DNA from: Paracoccaceae bacterium
GTDB taxonomy: Bacteria; Pseudomonadota; Alphaproteobacteria; Rhodobacterales; Rhodobacteraceae
Length of the DNA: 64,000 bases
NCBI GenBank assembly: GCA_009842205.1
Contig: VYFX01000075.1
Span: forward strand, 1-64,000
Direction: 5' to 3'
Of this stretch, positions 45,294 to 54,256 are shown piece by piece. The notes below the pieces were generated by a model. That model was not told where the DNA came from and did not search any database. It worked only from the letters and a program-made list of their open reading frames with translations. Both the position numbers and the translations under genes were made by a program. Numbering within the stretch: position 1 is the stretch's first letter; the number at the start of each line of letters is the position of its first letter.

Positions 45294-46127
45294 ATGAATA
45301 AATCTGTGGAATATATTTCAAGTAGTTCAAATCAGGCAATGAGTGAAAAAATCAAAAAATACGTATACGAGAAGGAGTTGTATCGACTTCAACTTGAACT
45401 GATAAAACTGGGAGAATGGGTAAAATTCAACAAACTAAAAGTTGTTGTTGTTTTTGAAGGCAGGGATGCTGCCGGTAAAGGTGGGGTGATAAAGCGGATT
45501 ACCCAACACCTCAATCCCAGATGGGTACGGGTTGTTGCTTTACCTGTACCTACAGAAAGAGAAAAAACACAATGGTATTTTCAAAAGTACTGCAATCATT
45601 TCCCGGCCGCTGGAGAAATCGTCCTTTTTGACCGCAGTTGGTATAACCGGGCTGGGGTTGAACGGGTAATGAATTTTTGCACGGAGGAGGAATATCATGA
45701 ATTCCTTCGTTCCTGTCCGGAATTTGAACGGATGTTGATCAGATCGGGAATCATTTTGGTGAAATACTGGTTTTCCATTTCTGACGATGAACAGGAAAAG
45801 AGATTCCAAAGTCGACTGAAAGAGCCTCACAAGCGTTGGAAACTATCGCCCATGGATTTGGAATCCAGAACCAGATGGGAAGAGTATTCCAAGGCCAAAG
45901 ATATAATGTTTGCACATACCGATACGAAACAATCTCCCTGGTATGTTGTAAATGCGGACACTAAGAGACATGCCAGGTTGAATTGCATTCACCATTTCCT
46001 GTCCTTGATTCCCTATGAAGATCTAACCCCTAAGCCCATAGAATTGCCCAAGAGGACCGAGCCCAAAGGATATGTCAGACCCCCCATGGAATATCAGACC
46101 TTCATACCGGAAATTTATGGAAGTTAA
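45294..46127 (+). CDS. ppk2: Polyphosphate kinase 2
   Basis: A class I PPK2 of about 277 residues that transfers phosphate between polyphosphate and nucleoside diphosphates (usually making ATP or GTP). Walker A is FEGRDAAGKGGVIKRIT near residue 56; the lid module with Walker B is FDRSWYNRAGVERVM near 120. The C-terminal half SDDEQEKRFQSRLKEPHKRWKLSPMDLESR is standard. ATG 45294 has AAAGGG upstream. It stands alone on the plus strand. Confidence 0.92.
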   Translation: MNKSVEYISSSSNQAMSEKIKKYVYEKELYRLQLELIKLGEWVKFNKLKVVVVFEGRDAAGKGGVIKRITQHLNPRWVRVVALPVPTEREKTQWYFQKYCNHFPAAGEIVLFDRSWYNRAGVERVMNFCTEEEYHEFLRSCPEFERMLIRSGIILVKYWFSISDDEQEKRFQSRLKEPHKRWKLSPMDLESRTRWEEYSKAKDIMFAHTDTKQSPWYVVNADTKRHARLNCIHHFLSLIPYEDLTPKPIELPKRTEPKGYVRPPMEYQTFIPEIYGS

Positions 46128-46278
46128 ATTGAAGTGGCCGACAGGTTTGGATGCTTGAATTTAACCACAAGCACAGTTCAGAGTGCGTATCTGTAGTCAA
46201 GAAATAGATGTCAGCAAACCAGAGCCAGGACTGCCTTTTACATCAGGAAGAAAAGCAAAATCTAAATCTCATCTTACT

Positions 46279-47805
46279 TCATGCCATTCCTACTTGGGCA
46301 CGAATGGATCCTGCATCATCGGGGCGGGATGCAATATATCCGAGTAACTCGTCCTTTACATCGGCATGTTCGGGCATGTCGAACAAATTCGTAATTTCAT
46401 CAGGATCAGCGACCATATCGTAAAGCTCACCTGCGCCTGATTGTAAATCTATGGTCAATTTATGTGTTTTTGTCCGCACCGTTCGCAGACTGAGGCCAAC
46501 GCCAACGCGTGTAGGCAATAACTCCCATTCGTTCAAGGCAAAATCACGTTTTGCTTCGTCAGTTTCTACCAATGGTCGAAGGGATTCACCATGTTGGGTC
46601 TGGAGTGGTTCAGCGGCTCCATAGTCAAAAAAAGTCGGACCAAGATCAAGTGTTGAAACAGGTTCTTTAACCACTTTGCCTTTAGGAATGTTCGGGCCAC
46701 GCATGATCATGGGTACACGAAGAAGCCCATCGTAGTGCATTGGCCCTTTCAAAACAAGACCATGATCACCTAGCCAGTCGCCATGATCGGAAATATAGAT
46801 AACGATGGTATTCTTGGCGAGACCTGTTTCTTCTAGTGCAATCAAAATGCGACCGACATTGTGGTCGATAAGTGCAATCTGACCGTAGGTGTTGGCAATG
46901 ATCTCGCGCAGTTGATCGTCTGATTGTTCGATAATTCGGCTATAGGATTTGCGAATTTCGACACCTTTCTTTTCGCCAGTTGGCTCAGCTGTTAAAACCC
47001 TCTTGTGCCACCAAGGTTTTCCTTCAAAGGTGCGCTTGCGATACTTTGGAAGATCAATTTTTGCTGGGTCGTGAAGGTACGACCATGGTTCTGGAGCATC
47101 AAATGGGTGATGTGGGTCGGGAAAGCTAACCCACGTACAGAATGGTTCGTCTCCGCGACCGTATTTAAGCCACTCAATGGTGCGATCTGCAGTCCAAGTA
47201 GTATTGTGCCATGCAACTGGCAATTTGGAATGCCAGGTTTGTGCGGCTTCTTTTGTTTCAGCGGCATTTTCCCGGTAGAGCATATTCTTTTGATCTCCTC
47301 GCCCATCGGCATAGAACCAGCGCTCATAATGCTGCCCGTTGGGAGGTTTTTCTGGCAGGAACCAGTTATGCCCAACCAGCATCATCTCGATATGGTCAAA
47401 ACCCATATAGGGTCCAAACCATGTGTCAGGGAAATTAGCTGAGGATTTAAGGCATTCCGGCGTACCTGTTGGTTCAAAAGTGTGAAAGGTGGAAAAATGT
47501 GCCTTGCCGAAAAAGGATGTTTCATATCCAACTGCTGCCATTGCACCTGCAAAGCCTTTTTCACCAATCTCAGGATCAAGATCTATACCATTGTCATGGA
47601 CACCATGGGTTCGGCAAAGTTGCCCGGTTAAAATTGATGCCCGTGCAGGTTGACACACAACTGTAGGTGTAATGCAGTTGGAAAAACGGGTACCATCTGA
47701 GGCAAACTGGTCCAGGTGCGGGGTCTTGATGTTTCTTCCTTCAAAACCGAAACAATCGGCACGGTGTTGATCGGCCGAGATCAAAAGAATATTTGGTCGC
47801 ATCAT
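46279..47805 (-). CDS. S1-family sulfatase (type I, formylglycine-dependent)
   Basis: A 508-residue sulfatase that hydrolyses organic sulfate esters. RPNILLISADQHRADCFGFEG gives the first metal-binding Asp, the formylglycine site is CQPARASILTGQ (C-X-P-X-R) near residue 51, and SDHGDWLGDHGLVLKG is the second metal site. No signal peptide is visible, so it may be cytoplasmic. Its start overlaps the tctA stop by 4 bases (ATGA), making it part of the tctCBA operon. No formylglycine-generating enzyme is in the window. Confidence 0.88.
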   Translation of the reverse strand: MMRPNILLISADQHRADCFGFEGRNIKTPHLDQFASDGTRFSNCITPTVVCQPARASILTGQLCRTHGVHDNGIDLDPEIGEKGFAGAMAAVGYETSFFGKAHFSTFHTFEPTGTPECLKSSANFPDTWFGPYMGFDHIEMMLVGHNWFLPEKPPNGQHYERWFYADGRGDQKNMLYRENAAETKEAAQTWHSKLPVAWHNTTWTADRTIEWLKYGRGDEPFCTWVSFPDPHHPFDAPEPWSYLHDPAKIDLPKYRKRTFEGKPWWHKRVLTAEPTGEKKGVEIRKSYSRIIEQSDDQLREIIANTYGQIALIDHNVGRILIALEETGLAKNTIVIYISDHGDWLGDHGLVLKGPMHYDGLLRVPMIMRGPNIPKGKVVKEPVSTLDLGPTFFDYGAAEPLQTQHGESLRPLVETDEAKRDFALNEWELLPTRVGVGLSLRTVRTKTHKLTIDLQSGAGELYDMVADPDEITNLFDMPEHADVKDELLGYIASRPDDAGSIRAQVGMA

Positions 47806-49340
47806 GATAAAGGCCTTCGCAGATTGTAGGCAACCACGAAGATTGCCAAGACTATAAATATAAATGCAATGGGACTTTTAAGTAAGAAAAACGGGTCTGC
47901 ACCCGTGGCAGCAAAAGCCTGCCGTGCTGTGGCTTCAAGGTTTCCAGCAAGGATGAAGGCTATAACAAAGGGCAAGGGTGACATACCCACCCGACGCATT
48001 ACATAACCCAAAAGACCGAAAAAGATGGTGATCCATATGGCAAGCATAGAAGTTTCCTGGACATAAATTGCTGTTAACGTAAGCAACAGGATTATGGGCA
48101 AAAGGCGATTCTTGGGAATACGTGCCATGACGCCAACCAAGCGCATGAAGATGCCACCAATGGTCCAGTTTAATGCATTGGCCAAGAACATTGCCGTGAA
48201 GATTCCGAAAACCATCACCATCTCAGGGTTCATGACGCTGTCACCTATGCCACCGCCCAAGCGAAATACAGATGGTCCAGGGTTAAATCCACCAATTGAA
48301 TCCATCGCTAGAATCAGAAATACCGCCGCCGCATTTCCCGGAATTCCAAGCGATAAAACCGGGATCAAATTTGCTCCAGAAACTGAACTATTAGCAGCCT
48401 CTGTCGCTGCGATTCCCTCCGGCGCACCTTCGCCAAAATCAGGAGCATTGTCTGGTTTGGCGTTAGCATAATGGCGTTTGGCCGTGGTGTACCCCAAAGT
48501 CGCCGCCAATGTGGATCCTATACCAGGCAAGGCGCCTATGCAGGTACCTATTAGAGCCGACCGTCCAATATAAGGCAAGAGCCTGCGCAGGTCATTGCGC
48601 GATAAGGCTGAACTTTTACCTGAAGCAACTTGAGACATCGTGTTGGATTGGGTTGTACGATGAAGATCTTCCAATGATTTGAATACCTCGCCCAGGATCA
48701 GGACACCCAGAACAGCGGCAGCTATAGGAATACCTTCGGCCAAGCTTGACTGGCCCATGGTCAGACGGGGGTAGAAATCTTCACCAGTAGCAATCATGGC
48801 GGCCAACAGGCCCAATCCCATTGAAATCACCCCTTTACCCACGGATCCGCCAATGACAGAGGCAATAAATGCCAATGATAAAATTAATAAAGCCGTTTTT
48901 TCTGGAAGGTCCAGATACCTTTCTACCAAAATAGCCAAAAAAGGTGCACAGACCACCAGCACGATATCAGAAAATGTATCACCTGATGCAGATGAAAAAT
49001 GGGCAATGCGGAGAGCTCTTTTTGCTTCCCCCTTTTGTGCCATTGGATAACCATCAAGGGTGGTCATATAGGCATCTGGTGTACCGGGTGTATTAAACAG
49101 TATCGCCGGCACTGCCCCACCTACAGTAGCCCCTTTCATAATGCCAATCAAAAACCCCAAAACGGGCAGTAGGGCGTCATTCGAAAATCCGAAAACGGAG
49201 ATAAGGATCGGTAATGAGATTGCCATTGCCATAGGCCCAGCAAGGCCAGGTGTCGCACCAACGGTAATGCCTAACAGAAACCCACCAAATACCATTATTA
49301 CTACGATGGGTACACCCAGAACAGGTTCTGATAGAAACAC
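47802..49340 (-). CDS. tctA: TTT transporter large permease TctA (sulfatase locus)
   Basis: Large permease of a second tripartite tricarboxylate transporter, about 512 residues and 12 helices. GGFLLGITVGATPGLAGPMAMA, NTPGTPDAYMTTLDGYPMAQKGEAKRA and PEGIAATEAANSSVSGANLIPVLSLGIPGN are TctA signatures. It differs from the first TctA in this window. The start is unsettled: GTG 49340 is possible, but the family N-terminus seems to continue about 12 codons upstream (WDHIVAGVLA) where I see no standard start codon. Confidence 0.88.
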   Translation of the reverse strand: MFLSEPVLGVPIVVIMVFGGFLLGITVGATPGLAGPMAMAISLPILISVFGFSNDALLPVLGFLIGIMKGATVGGAVPAILFNTPGTPDAYMTTLDGYPMAQKGEAKRALRIAHFSSASGDTFSDIVLVVCAPFLAILVERYLDLPEKTALLILSLAFIASVIGGSVGKGVISMGLGLLAAMIATGEDFYPRLTMGQSSLAEGIPIAAAVLGVLILGEVFKSLEDLHRTTQSNTMSQVASGKSSALSRNDLRRLLPYIGRSALIGTCIGALPGIGSTLAATLGYTTAKRHYANAKPDNAPDFGEGAPEGIAATEAANSSVSGANLIPVLSLGIPGNAAAVFLILAMDSIGGFNPGPSVFRLGGGIGDSVMNPEMVMVFGIFTAMFLANALNWTIGGIFMRLVGVMARIPKNRLLPIILLLTLTAIYVQETSMLAIWITIFFGLLGYVMRRVGMSPLPFVIAFILAGNLEATARQAFAATGADPFFLLKSPIAFIFIVLAIFVVAYNLRRPLS

Positions 49341-49378
49341 GGCAAGAACGCCCGCAACAATGTGATCCCAAACGCCTA

Positions 49379-49921
49379 TTAGACATCTCCATTTGGTGGC
49401 AAGAGCAAATCATCAAAGGGCATGTCGTAAAGCAGTGCAATGATCAATGAGGTTGCAAATCCAATAGCGAATCCACGAATGCTTAAACGCCGTGAAGCGG
49501 TTGCAATCAGACCACCAATCATCATGGTTCCGCCCACAAGAAACCCGATATAATTCCACGGCGGGGTTGCTCGCAAGGGACGATACCCCCCCCCCTCGAA
49601 TCCCATTGCAACAATAGGACCCGTATAACGCATAATTATCAATGAAATTGCGAAAATGGCCAATAATTGCAAGATCCAAATCACATTCTTACGAGTGAAT
49701 GTGTGACCCTGGCTAGGCTGAAGCCAAGTCATGATCGCACCTAAAGTGATGATGACACCTGTTATTGTTGGTGCCAAGGCATCACCAATCACAAATTTAC
49801 GCCGGACTTTCTCGACCAATCCTGTTTCTGTATCCAGAGGTATCCAGACAAAGACAATCAGAATAGAAAAAGCCAAAAAGAAAAGGGCCAACCAACGATC
49901 GGATGATGATCCTGATTTCAT
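49379..49921 (-). CDS. tctB: TTT transporter small permease TctB (sulfatase locus)
   Basis: Small permease, 180 residues, larger than the other TctB here. The helices WLALFFLAFSILIVFVWIPL, ALAPTITGVIITLGAIMTWL, VIWILQLLAIFAISLII and GFLVGGTMMIGGLIATA are visible. It contains a tract of ten G on its coding strand (49586-49595, codons for Glu-Gly-Gly-Gly). One base gained or lost there would break the last third of the protein. Confidence 0.83.
   Translation of the reverse strand: MKSGSSSDRWLALFFLAFSILIVFVWIPLDTETGLVEKVRRKFVIGDALAPTITGVIITLGAIMTWLQPSQGHTFTRKNVIWILQLLAIFAISLIIMRYTGPIVAMGFEGGGYRPLRATPPWNYIGFLVGGTMMIGGLIATASRRLSIRGFAIGFATSLIIALLYDMPFDDLLLPPNGDV
49586..49595 (-). repeat. Homopolymer tract of ten G inside tctB
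   Basis: Ten C on the plus strand, ten G on the coding strand, within GFEGGGYRPL. It is the longest G/C run I noticed in this window. Such tracts slip during replication. Confidence 0.9.
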
Positions 49922-49941
49922 GTGTTGGCCCTTCTCGTAAT

Positions 49942-50889
49942 TTACTGCACTGCTGCCATCAAGGCGGAGGCAGATTCAAAATCGCTTTGCAACAAGGCAT
50001 CCAGCTCAGCACCTTGGATAGTTATAGCACCGCCGAAGGCATTGTTTATCATCCCTGACGCTTGTCCAGATTTGGTCGCTTCTACGATGGCTGCAGTGAT
50101 GGCGTCACGTGCCTTAGGGTCCATGCCACCTGGGGCAACAAATACGAAATAGCCATCTGCGTTGTATTGTACACCTAGGTCGGCAAATGTTGGTGCATCT
50201 GGCGTTTGCACAAGGGGGGTGGAAAGAGCCGAGGCAAGATTTACCAGATCCCCGGAGGCCACTCCTTTACGCTGAATGCCAGCCATGAATCCCAGGTCCA
50301 TATCTCCAGCTTGTACGCCATTCATTACAGCCCTACCGCCAGCGACTTGAACAATGTTGAATTCGACGCCTTGGGCTTCACCAAGCAGGAATGCTAGGTC
50401 AGAAAGCTTGGGCGACATGGTACCAAATCGCAAGTTACCGTTTTGGGCCTCAGCAAGCATATCCTCAAAAGAATTCCAACCTTTATCCACTTTGGCAACG
50501 ACACCCATTTGGAAACCTGCTGTGGTTGTAAGCCCTGTGAAACCTGAGGGAACGATACCAGAACCCTTGGATGCTGCAGCGTTATATCCCAGTGACTCAG
50601 TTACAACCATTGCGATTGCAGTACCATCTGCAGGCATATCCCTCAGGGCAACAAGTGCGTTCACACCACCTTTTCCGGTAACCTGTTCTGGAATCACCTC
50701 CCAGCCTGTTGCCTTTTGAATATCATCTGCAATCAGGCGTGCTTGGGTATCAGCTCCTCCACCAGCTGCAAAGGCGATGATCATCTTGATCGGCCCTGAA
50801 GGTTTCCACCCATGCCCATCTGCCTGGGCAACAGAAATTGATGCAACTGAGAAAGTTGCTATGAGTGCAGCTTTCAATATTTTCTTCAT
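49942..50889 (-). CDS. tctC: TTT transporter substrate-binding protein TctC (sulfatase locus)
   Basis: Periplasmic binding protein, 315 residues, with a signal peptide (LKAALIATFSVASISVAQA). GPIKMIIAFAAGGGADTQARLI is the conserved first ligand loop, and GNLRFGTMSPKLSDLAFLLGE is the second. The ATG is preceded by GGGAGTAAAATAC. It heads tctC-tctB-tctA-sulfatase. A sulfated or desulfated organic acid is the likely ligand by context only. Confidence 0.88.
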   Translation of the reverse strand: MKKILKAALIATFSVASISVAQADGHGWKPSGPIKMIIAFAAGGGADTQARLIADDIQKATGWEVIPEQVTGKGGVNALVALRDMPADGTAIAMVVTESLGYNAAASKGSGIVPSGFTGLTTTAGFQMGVVAKVDKGWNSFEDMLAEAQNGNLRFGTMSPKLSDLAFLLGEAQGVEFNIVQVAGGRAVMNGVQAGDMDLGFMAGIQRKGVASGDLVNLASALSTPLVQTPDAPTFADLGVQYNADGYFVFVAPGGMDPKARDAITAAIVEATKSGQASGMINNAFGGAITIQGAELDALLQSDFESASALMAAVQ

Positions 50890-51546
50890 GTATTTTACTC
50901 CCTATAGTTTTGTTCACAAAATCAAACCAAAAATCCGTTGATTAATCATGTTTTGGAAATCAACTGATCGGTGAGTTATGTGAAAATTTCAGTATCATTT
51001 ACCATTTCTGCCAACAATTAAAACCCGATTAGATATATCACCTTCAAAGAAAATCGATTTTTGACTTCTATTTGTCGATTAAAGGCAGTTTTTTTCAGTA
51101 TAATTGACCATAATGAAACCACGGTACAATAATTGCATACATGCCTCGCTCCTACCGGTCAGGGGAGCACAAAACCTGGTCATTCTCCAACTTGTCTAGG
51201 CCAGTTGCATGATCAGCACCCAAAGGGTTCAGTAGCATGATGTCCAGAATCATCTGGCCGTCAAGCCAGCCCTGGAAATAAATTTTGATCTTGACCGGAA
51301 AGAATTTTTTACTAAACATTTTGCTCACTCGTTAGGTCGGTTTAATGTTTTTCTGATGAAAGCTCAAAAATGCCTTCGTCACAAGGATCTAGCGATTTTT
51401 TTTATTTTGATTGCTGACCAGGGAGAACTGTAGTTTCATGAAAAATCATTGGAAAAGTTGCTCTTGACCGAAGTGTCTTCTGATACTAGAAAATTATTTT
51501 GCGTTGTGTACAAAATTGAAGCCGCATCAAAAATCAGGGACATCGA
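50890..51546. other. Divergent promoter region of the two sulfatase operons
   Basis: About 650 AT-rich bases between tctC (minus) and the second sulfatase gene (plus). Both promoters should lie here. It is unusually long and contains one small open frame (51152-51319), listed separately. I could not identify a regulator gene or a convincing operator. Confidence 0.4.
51152..51319 (-). CDS. Possible small protein of 55 residues
   Basis: An open frame starting ATG at 51319 (MFSKKFFPVKIKIYFQGWL) and ending TAG at 51152. The residues look protein-like (basic start, then hydrophobic DIMLLNPLG) and the local base composition is higher in G+C than its flanks. I do not recognise it, and the Shine-Dalgarno is weak. 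It could be a gene remnant. Confidence 0.22.
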   Translation of the reverse strand: MFSKKFFPVKIKIYFQGWLDGQMILDIMLLNPLGADHATGLDKLENDQVLCSPDR

Positions 51547-52980
51547 ATGAGTACTTCAAACCTCCTTGTGATAATGTCTGATGAACATCAAGCACGTGCC
51601 TTGGGTAGTGCGGGTCATTGTTTTGTAAAGACTCCTAACATTGATGCATTAGCCGCTAGTGGAACCAGGTTCTCCAATGCTTATACACCAAGTCCAATCT
51701 GCGTTCCTGCGCGGGCGAGTTTTGCCACTGGATTATACCCTCATCAAACACGCTTGTGGGACAATGCCATGCCGTATGATGGCTCGATAAAAGGTTGGGG
51801 TCATGCGCTCCAAGACAAAGGTGTTACGGTCGAAAGCATTGGTAAGTTGCACTACCGTGCTGAGGAAGATCCAGCCGGTTTTGACGTCGAGCATATTCCC
51901 ATGATGGTTGCGAACGGTGTTGGAATGGTCTGGGCAAGCATTCGCAAAGAAGATGAACGTATTGTGGGGCCGAAACGGATGCTTGGTGATTACATCGGTC
52001 CAGGCAATAGCAAATACACCGACTATGATGAGGCGGTTGTTGAACGAACCAAAGACTGGATCAAGGATCACGCAAATGATGATAAACCTTGGTGCCTCTT
52101 TGTAGGGCTCGTTGCCCCGCATTTCCCATTGGTGGTGCCTCAAGAGTATTTTGACCTCTATCCATCAGAGATTATGCCATCAGTCAAATTGCACCCAAAA
52201 GATGGATACAAGCGTCACCCTTGGATCGAAAAACAAAATGCTTTCATGGACAGTGAAAGCCGATTTTCTGACCAGTCCGAACGATTAGCCGCAATGTCTG
52301 CTTACTTTGGGCTATGCACATGGCTAGACCACAATGTCGGTCAAATATTGGAATCTCTAGATCAGGCCGATCTGACTAAAGCCACAACAGTGGTTTATAC
52401 CTCTGATCATGGCGACAATGTGGGAGCACGAGGCCTTTGGGGAAAATCCAACATGTATCAGGAAAGCGTTGCCATTCCGATGGTTATGGCGGGTCCGGGT
52501 ATACCAATCGGCGTCTGTGAAACGCCGGTGAGCCTACTGGACCTTTCAGTAACAATCGCTAAACATTTCGACACTGACATCCAGTCGGCGGAAGGTATGG
52601 CCGATCTCACCTCAATTCTGAAACAACCGGAAGACAAGGGACGTGTGGTCTTTTCTGAATACCATGCGGCAGGTGCGGTTTCGGGTGCATTCATGCTGCG
52701 AAAAGGCCAATGGAAGCTGATTCACTATATCGGCTTTGAAGATGAGCTCTTTGATCTGGAAAATGACCTAGAAGAGCTTGTGAATTGTGCAACTGTTCCC
52801 GAATGCGCGACAATCTTGGAAGACTTACATGCCGAGTTGCGAAAGATTTGTGATCCTGTCGCGACCGATACCCTGGCTTTTGCCGACCAAACCGCACTGA
52901 TCGAAAGTTACGGTGGTCGTAAGGCCGCGCTAAAGCTTGGGGCTCTAGGGGCTACGCCCCCGCCGGAAGCAATAAGATGA
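51547..52980 (+). CDS. S1-family sulfatase, second copy type
   Basis: A 477-residue formylglycine-dependent sulfatase: NLLVIMSDEHQARALGSAGH (metal site), CVPARASFATGLYPHQTRLW (active-site Cys) near residue 57, and TSDHGDNVGARGLWGKSNMYQE. It resembles choline-sulfatase-like enzymes, but I cannot assign a substrate. Only moderately similar to the other sulfatase in the locus. Its stop overlaps the next gene's start by 4 bases (ATGA). Confidence 0.88.
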   Translation: MSTSNLLVIMSDEHQARALGSAGHCFVKTPNIDALAASGTRFSNAYTPSPICVPARASFATGLYPHQTRLWDNAMPYDGSIKGWGHALQDKGVTVESIGKLHYRAEEDPAGFDVEHIPMMVANGVGMVWASIRKEDERIVGPKRMLGDYIGPGNSKYTDYDEAVVERTKDWIKDHANDDKPWCLFVGLVAPHFPLVVPQEYFDLYPSEIMPSVKLHPKDGYKRHPWIEKQNAFMDSESRFSDQSERLAAMSAYFGLCTWLDHNVGQILESLDQADLTKATTVVYTSDHGDNVGARGLWGKSNMYQESVAIPMVMAGPGIPIGVCETPVSLLDLSVTIAKHFDTDIQSAEGMADLTSILKQPEDKGRVVFSEYHAAGAVSGAFMLRKGQWKLIHYIGFEDELFDLENDLEELVNCATVPECATILEDLHAELRKICDPVATDTLAFADQTALIESYGGRKAALKLGALGATPPPEAIR

Positions 52981-53825
52981 AGCTGACGATTCTTGGCTCT
53001 GGATCACCTGAAGCGTATGAGCGGCGCGCCTCAAGTGGTTATTTGATTGAAGTTGGGTCTGATCGTATTCTCTTTGATTGCGGTGGTGGGGTGTTTGACA
53101 ATCTCCTGCTCTCTCAACGATTTCCATCCTTTATCACGCATATCGTCTTTTCGCACCTCCATTCCGATCATATGATGGATTATGCACGCCTAGTGCATGC
53201 CTCTTGGGATGAGGGTGGCAAGCCGATCAAAGTTTTTGGCCCACCCCCTATCAAAACTATTACAGAAGGCTATTTTGGATCTGACGGCGTTTTGGCCCAT
53301 GACTTGCGTGCACGCACTGAACTGCCCCAAAGCCAAGAGGTTTGGCGATCCCGCGGCGGAGTTATGCCACGTCCCTGGCCTGCTCCCGAAGTTGAGGAAA
53401 TCATATCAGGTGACACCATCGAAGGTAATGGATGGCGTATCCAATCCTGTAATGCCCCGCATGCGCAACCATTTCTTGAATGTATGGCTTTCGCACTGAC
53501 CCATCAGGGCAAAAAATTCGTTTATTCAGGTGACGCGGGCCTCTGTTCAGAGATTGAAACTCTTGCCAAAAATGCCAACCTATTATTGCACTGGTGCTAC
53601 CGTCTTGATGGCGAAGTGGTGTCACCCGAAATGGCCTTGGCAGCACCGACCCCTATGGAGATTGGTGAGATGGCAAAACGTGCTGGCGTTCGTTCGTTAA
53701 TTCTTACGCATTTTCGCAAGCATATGGATGATCCTGCGCACCACGATAACGCCATAAAGAGGGCCTCGGATGCTTTCGGCAAGACCATTGCCATTGCCGA
53801 GGATCTTCAGCAGATCGAGATTTGA
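52977..53825 (+). CDS. Metallo-beta-lactamase-fold hydrolase (RNase Z/AtsA-like)
   Basis: A 282-residue MBL-fold enzyme. Zinc ligands are HLHSDHMMDY (HXHXDH) near residue 60, the His in CNAPHAQP near 163, Asp in YSGDAG near 185, and His in ILTHFRKHMDD near 244. The fold of this COG1234-type group includes RNase Z and the zinc-dependent arylsulfatase AtsA of Pseudoalteromonas carrageenovora, so a third sulfatase is possible here. A lactonase or other ester hydrolase is equally possible. It is coupled to the sulfatase upstream. Confidence 0.8.
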   Translation: MKLTILGSGSPEAYERRASSGYLIEVGSDRILFDCGGGVFDNLLLSQRFPSFITHIVFSHLHSDHMMDYARLVHASWDEGGKPIKVFGPPPIKTITEGYFGSDGVLAHDLRARTELPQSQEVWRSRGGVMPRPWPAPEVEEIISGDTIEGNGWRIQSCNAPHAQPFLECMAFALTHQGKKFVYSGDAGLCSEIETLAKNANLLLHWCYRLDGEVVSPEMALAAPTPMEIGEMAKRAGVRSLILTHFRKHMDDPAHHDNAIKRASDAFGKTIAIAEDLQQIEI

Positions 53826-54055
53826 GGGGAAGTAGAAGTCCACTGGATAGTCTTGTTCACAGATACACCAAACATGATTGTGATATGTGAAAAGCTATTG
53901 ACAGAACACGTTACTTACCTGGCCGCATTCAGATCAGGATTTTTGTCGACGGAGCTACCTTCGCTCCCGAATAAGGTATGGACCGAATGTTAGAATCTAG
54001 ACATCGATCCTAAAAGATTTTTGAGACAAGAAATCGATAATCGGTGGATTGAACC

Positions 54056-54256
54056 TCATGACAGACCTAGCATCTTCAATATCTTCAAGGCACTATCAAG
54101 TTTGATGTTTGTCTTTCCTTGTTCAAATCTGTTGAGTGTGGGCTTGCTCACTTCTGCAAGGACAGCCAGTTGTTCTTGAGTCAATTTCTGCTCCTTGCGA
54201 CGTTTTACTGCTTCTTGGACAAAGCTTTGCCAATTAAGCTGAATGTTCCGTTCCAT
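54056..54256 (-). CDS. hipB: HipB-like helix-turn-helix antitoxin
   Basis: A 66-residue XRE-family DNA-binding protein. RRKEQKLTQEQLAVLAEVSK is the first half of the helix-turn-helix and PTLNRFEQGKTNIKLDSALKIL is the recognition part. It is the likely antitoxin and autorepressor of the HipA kinase gene, which it overlaps by 52 bases. In E. coli hipB comes first; here it lies downstream of hipA. Confidence 0.83.
   Translation of the reverse strand: MERNIQLNWQSFVQEAVKRRKEQKLTQEQLAVLAEVSKPTLNRFEQGKTNIKLDSALKILKMLGLS

Noticed and set aside
49177..49440. Cys- and Arg-rich minus-strand frame spanning the tctB/tctA junction
   Set aside because: Alternative frame across two real genes; composition not protein-like.
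53950..53968. Hairpin GGAGC/GCTCC downstream of the MBL gene
   Set aside because: Only five pairs with a seven-base loop and no T-run; not a convincing terminator.
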